A stretch of DNA of 50,246 nt from Methylocystis sp. (GTDB taxonomy: Bacteria; Pseudomonadota; Alphaproteobacteria; Rhizobiales; Beijerinckiaceae): contig JACOUB010000051.1 in NCBI GenBank assembly GCA_016178015.1, forward strand, positions 1 through 50,246. The letters run 5' to 3'. Position numbers and translations under genes: made by a program. This document shows positions 8,012 through 16,008 of the stretch, in pieces; position 1 is the first letter of the stretch, and each line of letters starts with the position of its first letter. The notes under the pieces were generated by a model. That model was not told the DNA's origin. It made no database searches and saw only the letters and a list, made by a program, of their open reading frames with translations.

Positions 8012-8708
8012 GACCTACGGCGAAACGGTCTGCTGTGCTGGCGTTACCATCGACAGACAATGGAAACGACTCTTTCCCGTGAGGTTTCGCCATCTCAAGG
8101 GCGAAAGCAGCTTTTCCCGTTGGGATTGGATAAAGTTCAAGTACCGACGGCCCAAGTCGGACACGCGAGCAGAAAGCTGCCATGTCTACGAAGAGTCGAT
8201 CACAGTCGACGGGAGCCTGCATGACGCGGAACGCACCCGTCTATTGACGCCGATGCTCCTCAAGTCAGCGAAGGAAGCTGCGGCCCTCGGTCATTCGCTA
8301 GCGTTGATCCGGCCGAGAAATACGCGATTTATTTGGAAGCTCAAGACCAAGGCAGAGATCAACGAAGAGCGAGAGGCTTTTCGTCTCGCGGCCCGTCAGC
8401 CTGGTATGTTCGATAAGGAATTGGCCGAACTTGAGCCATCTCCTTACGATTTTCGTTTCAAGTTCGAAGATGATGGCGGGAGCCACAATTACCAGAACGG
8501 TGACTGGGAAGCCCATGCAATGTTCTGGCGCGAAAGCCAACGGACCAGCGCGGCGGAGGCGCTGAAATGGATGGACGGAAAATTCAACGATGAATTCCCG
8601 AAACGCGGCATGGCTTTCGCCATCGGGAACCAGGCCAAACGCCCACACGTATGGCAACTACTTGGCGTTATCCGTCTGGACGAAACCTCCCAGGGCGAAT
8701 TGTTCTGA
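7947..8708 (+). CDS. Unrecognised protein paired with DUF488
   Basis: 253 residues from ATG 7947, preceded by a GAGG-like ribosome site. The start lies within the end of the DUF488 gene, a tight translational coupling. Visible features are an N-terminal VVVLVKALPQPSKTYGETVC segment with adjacent Cys-Cys, a basic WKRLFPVRFRHL stretch, and a mid segment LALIRPRNTRFIWKLKTKAE. It ends in DWEAHAMFWRE and the strongly patterned KRGMAFAIGNQAKRPHVWQL...RLDE. It has no signal peptide or membrane segment, so it is cytosolic. From memory similar proteins stand beside DUF488 genes elsewhere, but I cannot name a family. The basic, beta-rich appearance would allow nucleic-acid binding; this is a guess. GC content is as low as in its partner. 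Confidence 0.75.
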   Translation: MTITPQSSRVVVLVKALPQPSKTYGETVCCAGVTIDRQWKRLFPVRFRHLKGESSFSRWDWIKFKYRRPKSDTRAESCHVYEESITVDGSLHDAERTRLLTPMLLKSAKEAAALGHSLALIRPRNTRFIWKLKTKAEINEEREAFRLAARQPGMFDKELAELEPSPYDFRFKFEDDGGSHNYQNGDWEAHAMFWRESQRTSAAEALKWMDGKFNDEFPKRGMAFAIGNQAKRPHVWQLLGVIRLDETSQGELF

Positions 8709-8767
8709 CCAAGATAGATGCGCTCCTTTTGACGGGCAACACCCTGATCCTGTCCCCTTACCACCCG

Positions 8768-10111
8768 ATGCGGCCGATGTTCCTCTCGCCAAGCGACGTC
8801 AAATCGATCACCGACCGCCTGCTCGCGCGCTCGAACGCCGAGTCCTGCTCCATCGCCATCGAAGGCGGCGAGGAGCAGAGCTTGCGCTTTGCCCACAACA
8901 GCGCCACGACCAACGCCGCTACGGAGACGGTCCGCGTGCGCATAACGTCGCACATCGGCGCCCGGACCGGCTCGGTTGCGACGACCAGCCTCGACGACGG
9001 CGCGCTGGAGCAGGCCATGGCGCGTTCCGAGGAGATCGCCCGTCTCATGCCGGGCGATCCCGAGTTCATGGCGCCGCTGGGTCCGCAAACTTACGCCGAG
9101 ACGGCCCGCTATGACGAAGCTGTCGGCGGTTTGGGCCTCGGCTTTCTTGCCGACGCCGCGGCGAGCGCCATCGCCGAGGGCGCCTTGCGGCAAGTCGAGA
9201 TGTTCGGCTACGGCGCGAGCGGGCGCCGGTCCGAGGCGTTGGCGACCAGCGCCGGGCTGTTTGCTTACGACCGGGCGAGCGAGGTTGATTTTGCAGCGAC
9301 CGCTCGCAATCAAACCGACACATGGTCAGGTTGGGCCGGGGCGTCGGAATTCGTCGCGGCGAAGCTCGACGCGCGCCGCGTCGGCCGCCGCGCCGCCGAC
9401 AAAGCGGCTCGCCATACGGTGCCGCTCGATCTCGAACCCGGCCGCTATACGGTTGTTCTGGAGCCCGCCGCGACCGCCGAGCTGATGCGCTGGCTCATGT
9501 CGATGATGAACGCCAGAACCGCCGACGAAGGCCGCAGCTTCTTTTCGAGAAAGGGCGGCGGCGCAAGGCTCGGCGAGGCGCTGTTGCATCCAAAGCTCAC
9601 TGTCCGCTCGGACCCTCGTGATAAAATCGCGCCGGAAGCCGCCTTCGGCGCCGAGGGCCTGCCGCAGCGCGCGAAAAACTGGATCGAAAAAGGCGTCGTC
9701 ACGTCGCTGTTTCGCTCGCGCTACTGGGCCGACAAGACCGGACAGCAACCCGTTCCCTCTGCGAAGAGCTTCACGATCGAAGGCGGCGAGACGAGCCTTG
9801 ACGAAATGATCGGCGCCACGCGCCGCGGCATATTGGTGACGCGTTTGTGGTACACGAACCTCGTCGATCCGCGCAGCCTGCTGCTGACCGGCCTCACGCG
9901 CGACGGCAATTTCCTCATCGAGCGTGGCCGCATCAGCGCGCCGGCGCGCAATCTGCGCTTCAATGAAAGTCTCGCCACGGTCTTTTCCGGCATCGTCGCG
10001 CTCGGACCGAGCGAACGGACGTGGCGCCACATGAGCCGCGGAGCCGCCGTCAGCGCCCCGCCGATGCTGGTGGAAGGCTTCAATTTCTCGTCGAAGTCGA
10101 GCGGGATTTGA
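8768..10111 (+). CDS. TldE/PmbA-like metallopeptidase partner subunit
   Basis: 447-residue TldD/PmbA-family protein without an HExxxH motif, as expected for the TldE (PmbA) half of the heterodimeric protease. Features are the conserved N-terminal domain (about 15-200) with RFAHNSATTNAATETVRVRI, the mid linker YTVVLEPAATAELM, and the C-terminal domain with GLPQRAKNWIEKGVVTSLF, SAKSFTIEGGETSLDEMI and RGILVTRLWYTN. ATG 8768 is the first plausible start after the preceding gene, 59 bases away; ATG 8777 is the alternative. It probably originally formed an operon with the tldD-like gene at 5844-7400, and the DUF488 pair now lies between them. No ribosomal-peptide precursor gene is evident nearby. 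Confidence 0.88.
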   Translation: MRPMFLSPSDVKSITDRLLARSNAESCSIAIEGGEEQSLRFAHNSATTNAATETVRVRITSHIGARTGSVATTSLDDGALEQAMARSEEIARLMPGDPEFMAPLGPQTYAETARYDEAVGGLGLGFLADAAASAIAEGALRQVEMFGYGASGRRSEALATSAGLFAYDRASEVDFAATARNQTDTWSGWAGASEFVAAKLDARRVGRRAADKAARHTVPLDLEPGRYTVVLEPAATAELMRWLMSMMNARTADEGRSFFSRKGGGARLGEALLHPKLTVRSDPRDKIAPEAAFGAEGLPQRAKNWIEKGVVTSLFRSRYWADKTGQQPVPSAKSFTIEGGETSLDEMIGATRRGILVTRLWYTNLVDPRSLLLTGLTRDGNFLIERGRISAPARNLRFNESLATVFSGIVALGPSERTWRHMSRGAAVSAPPMLVEGFNFSSKSSGI

Positions 10112-10179
10112 GGAATGGCCAGAAGGCGTTGGCAGACGTGATACGATTTCCGGTTAATTGCTTCGCACGGACGCGAACA

Positions 10180-10254
10180 CCCTCGCGGACCGAAGTCGGC
10201 CGTTGCCAACTTCGGCATTTGATGCGCAAACCGGCAATGCCCGGTTTGCGAGGG
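10180..10254. terminator. Structured element with terminator-like hairpin between convergent tldE-like and purH
   Basis: The main hairpin is CGCAAACCGG (10225-10234) with CCGGTTTGCG (10241-10250), ten perfect pairs and a six-base loop. A second stem, CCGAAGT (10190-10196) / ACTTCGG (10209-10215), lies beside it, and CCCTCGC (10180-10186) can pair with GCGAGGG (10248-10254) around both. There is no long T-run, so it is not a textbook intrinsic terminator. The remaining ~130 bases of this gap hold no gene that I can support. Confidence 0.6.
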
Positions 10255-10382
10255 AGGGGGCCAAAACACGGGGGAAAATCTCCGCGCTTTGTGTCTTGAT
10301 TGCAACCTTGGCAAAGGCGCAAAACATGAACGCCTTTAACCGACGCCGATCTAGATAGCGCATACTCTGTTGGTCGTTAAAC

Positions 10383-11975
10383 TCAATGCCGGAAATGGCG
10401 CACGCCGGTGAACATCATGGCGAGGCCGGCCTCGTTCGCGGCGGCGATCACGTCCTTGTCGTTGATGGAGCCGCCCGGCTGAATGACCGCGGTCGCCCCG
10501 GCGGCCGCCGCCGCCAGCAGGCCGTCGGCGAAGGGAAAGAAGGCGTCGGACGCGACGACCGAGCCTTGCGCCAGACTTTGGCCGAGGCCCGCCGCTCTTG
10601 CCGCCTCCTCGGCCTTGTAGGCGGCGATGCGCGACGAATCGACGCGCGACATCTGGCCCGCGCCTATGCCGACCGTCGCGCCGTCCTTCGCATAAACAAT
10701 GGCGTTCGACTTCACATGTTTCGCCACGCGGAAGGCGAATTTCAGATCGGCGAGTTCTGCCTCTGTCGGTCGGCGCCGCGTCACCACATCGAGCTGCATG
10801 TCGTCGACCACGGCGTTGTCGCGGCTCTGCGCCAAGAAACCGCCCGCCACCGTGCGCACGGCAAGGCCGGGCGCACGCGGATCGGGCAGACCTCCGGTCA
10901 ACAGCAGCCGCAAATTCTTTTTTGCCGCGATGGCGGCGATCGCGTCTTCATCCGCGTCGGGCGCAATGATGACCTCGGTGAAAATTTTGACGATCTCTTG
11001 CGCCGCCGCCGCATCGAGCTTGCGGTTTGCCGCCACAATGCCGCCGAACGCCGACACCGGATCGCAGCGCAACGCTTTCCGGTAAGCTTCCGCGAGCGTC
11101 GCGCCCTCGGCGACGCCGCAAGGATTGGCGTGCTTGACGATGACGACCGCCGCCGTCCGCGCCGGGTCGAATTCGGCGACGCATTCGAAGGCGGCGTCGG
11201 TGTCGTTGACGTTGTTGTAGGAGAGCTGCTTGCCTTGCGCCTGGCGCGCCGTGGCGACGCCCGGCCGGTTCTCGCCCGTCGCGTAAAAACCCGCCGCTTG
11301 ATGCGGGTTTTCGCCATAGCGCATGGGTTCGATCAGCCGTCCGCCGGCGGCGCGCCACGGCGGCGCCGCTTCGCCTTGCGCGCTGGCCAGCCAGTTGGAG
11401 ATCGCCGCATCGTAACTCGCGGTGCGCGCATAGGCCTTCTGCGCAAAGCGTCGGCGCAAGACGAGCGTCGTGGCGCCGTGATGCGTCGCCAGCTCCCCCA
11501 ACAGCGCCGCGTAATCGGCGGGATCGACGACGACGACGACATCGTCATGGTTCTTGGCCGCCGCGCGGATCATGGCCGGGCCGCCGATGTCGATGTTCTC
11601 GACGCAGTTCTCGTAAGACGCGCCCTTGGCCAGCGTCGCCTCGAACGGATAGAGATTGACGACCAGAAGATCGATCGGCGCGATGTCGTGGGCCAGCATG
11701 GCGGCTTCATGTTCGGGATTTTCCCTGATCGCCAACAGGCCGCCGTGCACTTTCGGGTGCAACGTCTTGACGCGCCCGTCCATCATTTCGGGAAAGCCGG
11801 TGAGATCGGCGACGTCTCTCGCCATGAGCCCGGCGTCCGCAAGCGCCTTGCGGGTGCCGCCGGTGGAGATGAGCTCGACGCCGTGTCCTGCTAAAATTTT
11901 GGCGAGATCGACGAGGCCGGTCTTGTCGGAAACGGAGAGCAGAGCGCGGGCGACGCGGCGCAGATCGACGGGCAT
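10383..11975 (-). CDS. purH: Bifunctional AICAR formyltransferase / IMP cyclohydrolase PurH
   Basis: Carries out the last two steps of IMP synthesis. The N-terminal cyclohydrolase domain (about 1-200, MGS-like fold) has [28 protein letters not shown] and [19 protein letters not shown]. The C-terminal formyltransferase domain contains [13 protein letters not shown], the catalytic [11 protein letters not shown], and [20 protein letters not shown]. It ends with [34 protein letters not shown] 11975 is chosen because AGGA precedes it by a few bases and gives the normal ~530 residues; the frame runs further upstream without homology. The heparinase-like and rsmB genes upstream on the same strand are its usual alphaproteobacterial companions. 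Confidence 0.97.
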   Translation of the reverse strand: MPVDLRRVARALLSVSDKTGLVDLAKILAGHGVELISTGGTRKALADAGLMARDVADLTGFPEMMDGRVKTLHPKVHGGLLAIRENPEHEAAMLAHDIAPIDLLVVNLYPFEATLAKGASYENCVENIDIGGPAMIRAAAKNHDDVVVVVDPADYAALLGELATHHGATTLVLRRRFAQKAYARTASYDAAISNWLASAQGEAAPPWRAAGGRLIEPMRYGENPHQAAGFYATGENRPGVATARQAQGKQLSYNNVNDTDAAFECVAEFDPARTAAVVIVKHANPCGVAEGATLAEAYRKALRCDPVSAFGGIVAANRKLDAAAAQEIVKIFTEVIIAPDADEDAIAAIAAKKNLRLLLTGGLPDPRAPGLAVRTVAGGFLAQSRDNAVVDDMQLDVVTRRRPTEAELADLKFAFRVAKHVKSNAIVYAKDGATVGIGAGQMSRVDSSRIAAYKAEEAARAAGLGQSLAQGSVVASDAFFPFADGLLAAAAAGATAVIQPGGSINDKDVIAAANEAGLAMMFTGVRHFRH

Positions 11976-12028
11976 GCAATTTCCTCGGGCAAGGGATGTC
12001 CTCGACAATGGCGACGAAGCCGCGCTTA

Positions 12029-13774
12029 TCACATATCCGCCTCGCGCGAAACCGCTCGGCTCTCGCCTGAAGCGTCCACGCGCTTGAACGACCAACGCAC
12101 ATTGGTTTGCGGCGTGGCGGGCCCGGTCACGACGATCTGCCCGCACTTGCGCGCCCCCTCGGGGGCCGCGAAGAAAATGCTCTCCTCGATCGCCGCGGCG
12201 ACGCCCTTCGCTTCGAACACGAGTTCGGCGCCGCTCGGCAAGGCGATATGGATTTTCCGCCCGCCCGCGGCGTGAGCAAGACGCGCGTCGGGATGAAGGT
12301 GAAAACGCAGGACGAATTCACGCGCGGCGCCCTCCTTGCTCGGATCGCCGACGTAGACGAGCCGGTCTTCACCGACGAGACGCGCGCCGTCTAGGCTAAG
12401 CGCCAGAACGCGCTCATGCCTCAGCCCAAAGTCGCGGACATAACCGTCATGCGAGAGATCGAGCGCATGTCCCGATTGCAACTGACGGCGATCGACGCTC
12501 ACCCTCGAAAGACCCGCCACGATTTGCCCGGCGATCCACCTTTGCGGCCCTTGGCTTGCGGCGATGCGGCAGGACGAGCGATCGTCGATGGCAAGCGTCG
12601 AATGCGCAACAGTGGCGCGCGCCAATCGTCGCGCCGTCGCGTGGTCGGCGGCGGGAGCGCCGCAATTCACGACGATCCGCTCGCCGGCCAGTGAATATTC
12701 GAAGGACAGAGTTCCGGCGTGGGCGCCGGTCGAGAAAACGGGCGGCGGCGGAACGCCGGCGTCGATGATGATGAGCGCTTCCTCGGCTTCCAGGCGCTGG
12801 TAACCGGAATAAGGGGCGTTGATCGGAGGCCGCCCCCGCGCCTCGTCATGCGCGAGGATCGCCGCCAGCCGATCGAGAGGGGCGACGCCCATGCCATTGA
12901 ACAGAGCCAACGACCCGTCGCCGTGCAGCAACAGGCGCAGCATCGGAATCATACGATCGATGGAGATCACTACCGCTTCGGGGGGACGAACGCCGCGCGC
13001 GGCGTAAGCCTGACGCAGCGGCAAGAGATCGAGCAACAGGTCAATGAGCGTTTGCGGATTGCGTCCGATATGTCCGCCGTCAGGCAATATCTGGCGCGAC
13101 AATTCCGCCGCCAGCAGGCCCGTCGCCCGCAGCTGGAACTTGCGGTCGGCGCCCGCGCATACGCCGAATTCGGCGAGCGCGATCGCGCATGTCAGGCGCT
13201 CCGCGCCGAGCGTTTCCCTCGCCAGGGCGCGCCATAGCGCGCGAACGCCGCGCGTCAATGAGGTCATGAAGCGTTCGTAGAAATCGTGGTCGGCGCCCTC
13301 CAGAAGAATCGGAGATTGGGCCAGCCACGACAGGGTCCGCCGCGCGATGACGGCCGCCTCGAACGCCGGATCATTTGCAAGGGGCCGGCCGAGCCGCAGG
13401 AAATCGTCGACCAGGGCGCGCGCATTGGCGCGGGCCAGCGCCTTATCGGCGGCGCGCAAATGGCGCAGCCATGCAAATCCCGCCAGTGAGCGTCGCCAGG
13501 CGGCGGACGGCGGCTCCAAGGCGAACGCCGAGCGGCCCCGCGCACTCACCGTCTGGCCGTCGAAGGAAAAATAGCCGGCGTAGATTGCGTCGGCGACGGT
13601 CGGATCGGCGGCGCCAATGTCCGACGGCGCGACATGCAGCCGTTCCGGAACGGCAACGCCCAGCGCCCGAGCCGCGTGGTAAGGCGCCGCCGCGGCCCGC
13701 CGCAACCAGCGCCCGCCGCGCGCCGCGATAAGCCCGGCGATCCTCAACTCATCGCCGAAATCCGCCACGCTCAT
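12029..13774 (-). CDS. Heparinase II/III family protein
   Basis: A 581-residue protein of the alphaproteobacterial heparinase II/III-like family that sits between rsmB and purH. The helical N-terminal toroid domain (about 80-330) includes [29 protein letters not shown] and the characteristic [21 protein letters not shown]. The C-terminal beta-sandwich (about 340-560) carries the family segment [15 protein letters not shown]. It has no signal peptide, unlike secreted polysaccharide lyases, so a cytoplasmic or unusual envelope role is possible and lyase activity is unproven. It is 53 bases from purH and probably co-transcribed with it. Confidence 0.88.
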   Translation of the reverse strand: MSVADFGDELRIAGLIAARGGRWLRRAAAAPYHAARALGVAVPERLHVAPSDIGAADPTVADAIYAGYFSFDGQTVSARGRSAFALEPPSAAWRRSLAGFAWLRHLRAADKALARANARALVDDFLRLGRPLANDPAFEAAVIARRTLSWLAQSPILLEGADHDFYERFMTSLTRGVRALWRALARETLGAERLTCAIALAEFGVCAGADRKFQLRATGLLAAELSRQILPDGGHIGRNPQTLIDLLLDLLPLRQAYAARGVRPPEAVVISIDRMIPMLRLLLHGDGSLALFNGMGVAPLDRLAAILAHDEARGRPPINAPYSGYQRLEAEEALIIIDAGVPPPPVFSTGAHAGTLSFEYSLAGERIVVNCGAPAADHATARRLARATVAHSTLAIDDRSSCRIAASQGPQRWIAGQIVAGLSRVSVDRRQLQSGHALDLSHDGYVRDFGLRHERVLALSLDGARLVGEDRLVYVGDPSKEGAAREFVLRFHLHPDARLAHAAGGRKIHIALPSGAELVFEAKGVAAAIEESIFFAAPEGARKCGQIVVTGPATPQTNVRWSFKRVDASGESRAVSREADM

Positions 13775-14098
13775 ATCAACGGCGAGAAAAATTTACCCGT
13801 CATGCCCGCGCTCGTCGCGGGCATCCACGCCGACAAGCCGCGACGCCTTCCCAAGGAAAGGCGGGACATTTCCGCTTCCCTTCGAAAATTTTCTGTCACG
13901 TCCCGGCGTGGATGGCCGGGACAAGCCCGGCCAGGACGCGCTGATGGGTCAACATTTCGCGCCGCTGGCATCAGAGTGCTGCTCCCTCTCGATCGCGCAT
14001 TCGCGCCTCGCGCCTCGTTTCTTTGAGACGGAGGGCCTCCTCAGATTCTATGAGGGCGAGGAATGCAATCCTTCGCCCGTTGCCCGCAGTGCGCTTCG
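13775..14098. repeat. Gap of 324 bases with palindromic (REP-like) units
   Basis: ATGCCCGCG (13802-13810) pairs with CGCGGGCAT (13816-13824), and TGGCCGGG (13913-13920) pairs with CCCGGCCA (13926-13933). The two hairpins and the shared phrases CATCCACGCC and GGCGTGGATG face each other in inverted orientation. This is typical of rhizobial interspersed repeats. I see no gene in this gap, and the remainder (13940-14098) shows nothing else. Confidence 0.75.
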
Positions 14099-15502
14099 CT
14101 AACCTTGCCGCATGAGGCGAGCGGCGAAAAAACCATCGAGCCCGGCAAGGCGCGGATCATCGGAAGGCCAGTGGCAGGGAATGGTGCGCAGATCGCCGTC
14201 CGGCGTCACGAACTCGGACGGGACCGCATCGGCCCGCGGATCGATCGGCTGGCGCCGCAAGTCCGGATTGCGGCGCAGAAAGGCGGCGATCTGCGCTTCG
14301 CCCTCTTCAGGCTCCAGCGAACAGGTGCAGTAGACGATGCGTCCGTTGGGGCGCAACAGCCGCGCGGCGCTATCGAGCATTCGCGCCTGCAACGCCACGA
14401 GCGCCTCGAGATCGCCGGGCTTCCGGGTCCAAGGCACATCGGGATGGCGGCGAATAATGCCGGTCGCCGAACATGGCGCGTCGATCAGTATGGCGTCGAA
14501 CGGCGGAGCGGCGAACGTCGTGGCGTCCGCCACCGCGGTGTCGGCGTGCAGGCGAAGGCGCGCCAGATTGGCCGCCAGCATCTTGAGCCGCTCGGCGGAT
14601 CGGTCGAGCGCTACGACCTTGGCCTTCGCCAAAGCCAGCTGCGCGGTCTTGCCGCCAGGAGCGGCGCACATGTCGAGAATGCGCTCGTCGGGCCGGGCGC
14701 CAAGCAGGCGCGCCGGCAGCGCGGCGGCGGCGTCCTGCACCCACCATTCGCCATCCGCATAACCTGCGAGCTCGGTCACTGGAGCGCGCGTGCGCAAGCG
14801 AACGGAGCCGGTCGGCAAGACGATCCCGTCGAGACGCTCAGCCCAGACTTGCGGATCGGACTTCACGGTGAGATCGAGCGGCGGCTCCCGCATATGGATC
14901 GCGGCGATGGCGCGCGCGGTCGCATCGCCATAGGCGCGTCGCCAGCGCTGGGCGAGCCAGGCAGGCGTATCCCGCTCCAGTGGATCGGCGTTGGTGAGAA
15001 ACTCCTCGCGGCGCCTGACAAGATTGCGCAGAACGCCGTTCACCAGACCGGCGAACGGCGCGGTCTTGGTCTCGAGCCGGGTCGCGCGCACGGCGAGATC
15101 GACCGCCGCATGATCGGGCGCATCGAGAAAGAGGATTTGCGCGGCGGCGGCGGTCAACAGCCATTCGAGACGCGTTCCCTGCCGCGGCAGGCCCTTGTCG
15201 AGCAGCGCGGCCAGGGCGTGGCGAATCGAGCCGAGCCGCCGGAGGGCGACGGTCGCAATCGAGCGCGCCAAGGCGACATCGCGCGTGTCGAGTCCGGTCA
15301 GGCGGGCCGGCACGGCAAGCCGAGAGAAACGTTCGTCGAGCCGATGTCCGCCTTGCGCCACATCGGCGATGATATGCGCGGCGGCGAGCCGCGCGGGGAG
15401 CCCCGGCACCGCGGCGGCCTCCGCCTCCCGGGCGGCCTCGGCAGGAACGAACCCCATGCGCGGCTTGGTCTTCGCGGAGAATGGTTTACGGTCCCGTGTC
15501 AC
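14099..15502 (-). CDS. rsmB: 16S rRNA m5C967 methyltransferase RsmB (Sun/NOL1 family)
   Basis: Uses S-adenosylmethionine to methylate a cytosine in 16S rRNA. The N-terminal NusB-like RNA-binding domain (about 30-160: LPARLAAAHIIADV, LDERFSRL, FAGLVNGVLRNLVRR) precedes the methyltransferase domain. That domain has the SAM motif LDMCAAPGGKTAQLA, the motif-IV cysteine in DAPCSATGIIRRHPD and the catalytic cysteine region YCTCSLEPEEGE. GTG 15502 is suggested because GAAGG lies ten bases before it and gives a short basic tail (467 residues). ATG 15457 is the alternative; the frame's open extension beyond 15502 would collide with the divergent DUF1674 gene. Confidence 0.93.
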   Translation of the reverse strand: MTRDRKPFSAKTKPRMGFVPAEAAREAEAAAVPGLPARLAAAHIIADVAQGGHRLDERFSRLAVPARLTGLDTRDVALARSIATVALRRLGSIRHALAALLDKGLPRQGTRLEWLLTAAAAQILFLDAPDHAAVDLAVRATRLETKTAPFAGLVNGVLRNLVRRREEFLTNADPLERDTPAWLAQRWRRAYGDATARAIAAIHMREPPLDLTVKSDPQVWAERLDGIVLPTGSVRLRTRAPVTELAGYADGEWWVQDAAAALPARLLGARPDERILDMCAAPGGKTAQLALAKAKVVALDRSAERLKMLAANLARLRLHADTAVADATTFAAPPFDAILIDAPCSATGIIRRHPDVPWTRKPGDLEALVALQARMLDSAARLLRPNGRIVYCTCSLEPEEGEAQIAAFLRRNPDLRRQPIDPRADAVPSEFVTPDGDLRTIPCHWPSDDPRLAGLDGFFAARLMRQG

Positions 15503-15589
15503 CAGCCTGCTGCCTTCGGCGCTTGTCGAGTCGCGAACTATAGCACATTCGCGCTTGGACAGCGGAGATCGGATCGGTAGGAAAGAGAG

Positions 15590-15811
15590 ATGACTGACAC
15601 GGCCAACGCCCCCGCGCCGCCCGAAACACAACAAGCGCCTGCTGCGCCGCGCGTCTTGCCGCCGGCGGCCCGGCGCGCCGTCGCCGAGGCCGAGGAGCGC
15701 CGTCTCCAAAGCGCCGACCAAGCGCGAGCGGCGGAGGTCGACGGACGCGGCGGTCTCGACCCCGCACGCTACGGCGATTGGGAAGTGAACGGGCGAGCAA
15801 CCGATTTTTGA
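15590..15811 (+). CDS. DUF1674 protein, SdhAF4-type succinate dehydrogenase assembly factor
   Basis: 73-residue soluble protein whose C-terminus (GGLDPARYGDWEVNGRATDF) is the hallmark of DUF1674. This family is homologous to mitochondrial SdhAF4/Sdh8, which helps mature flavinylated SdhA before complex II assembly. The N-terminal 45 residues are low-complexity, Ala/Pro/Glu-rich. ATG 15590 has a purine-rich GAAAGAGAG just before it. It is divergent from rsmB, a common arrangement in Rhizobiales. Its assembly role is transferred from the family rather than shown by context; no sdh gene is present. Confidence 0.85.
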   Translation: MTDTANAPAPPETQQAPAAPRVLPPAARRAVAEAEERRLQSADQARAAEVDGRGGLDPARYGDWEVNGRATDF

Positions 15812-15820
15812 GGAGACCTC

Positions 15821-15871
15821 ATGACAAGTCGAGACGCTGGCTGGGTCTCATACAGTCGCGGCGGCGGCTAG
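15821..15871 (+). CDS. Possible 16-codon small ORF with strong ribosome site
   Basis: ATG 15821 starts nine bases after the DUF1674 stop codon. It is preceded by GAGGAG at good spacing (the sequence is TGAGGAGACCTCATG) and encodes MTSRDAGWVSYSRGGG before TAG. The start site is far better than most in this window, which suggests a translated leader peptide or small protein. No function can be assigned. The 137 bases between it and hpnN contain nothing else I recognise. It is too short for coding statistics, so it may be fortuitous. Confidence 0.35.
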   Translation: MTSRDAGWVSYSRGGG

Positions 15872-16008
15872 ATTTCATTGGATAAAGCTTAGTCGTCGTC
15901 GATGCGTCTTACCCGCAAGGCGCGGCTGTATACTTTCGGCGTGACGCCTCTAAAATGGACGCTGCGTCTCGCCTCGCCCGCAAATCAAAACATCTTCGAG
16001 AACCCTAG

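Noticed and set aside
10158-10358. 66-codon frame after tldE considered as a peptide precursor for TldD/E
   Set aside because: It has no ribosome site, its sequence is unremarkable, and it runs through the structured element at 10180-10254.
10386-11894. 502-codon open frame opposite purH
   Set aside because: PurH is certain from motifs; the opposite frame is a composition artefact.
14063-15580. 505-codon open frame opposite rsmB
   Set aside because: RsmB motifs are clear, and the plus-strand frame shows only Arg/Gly/Ala-rich sequence.
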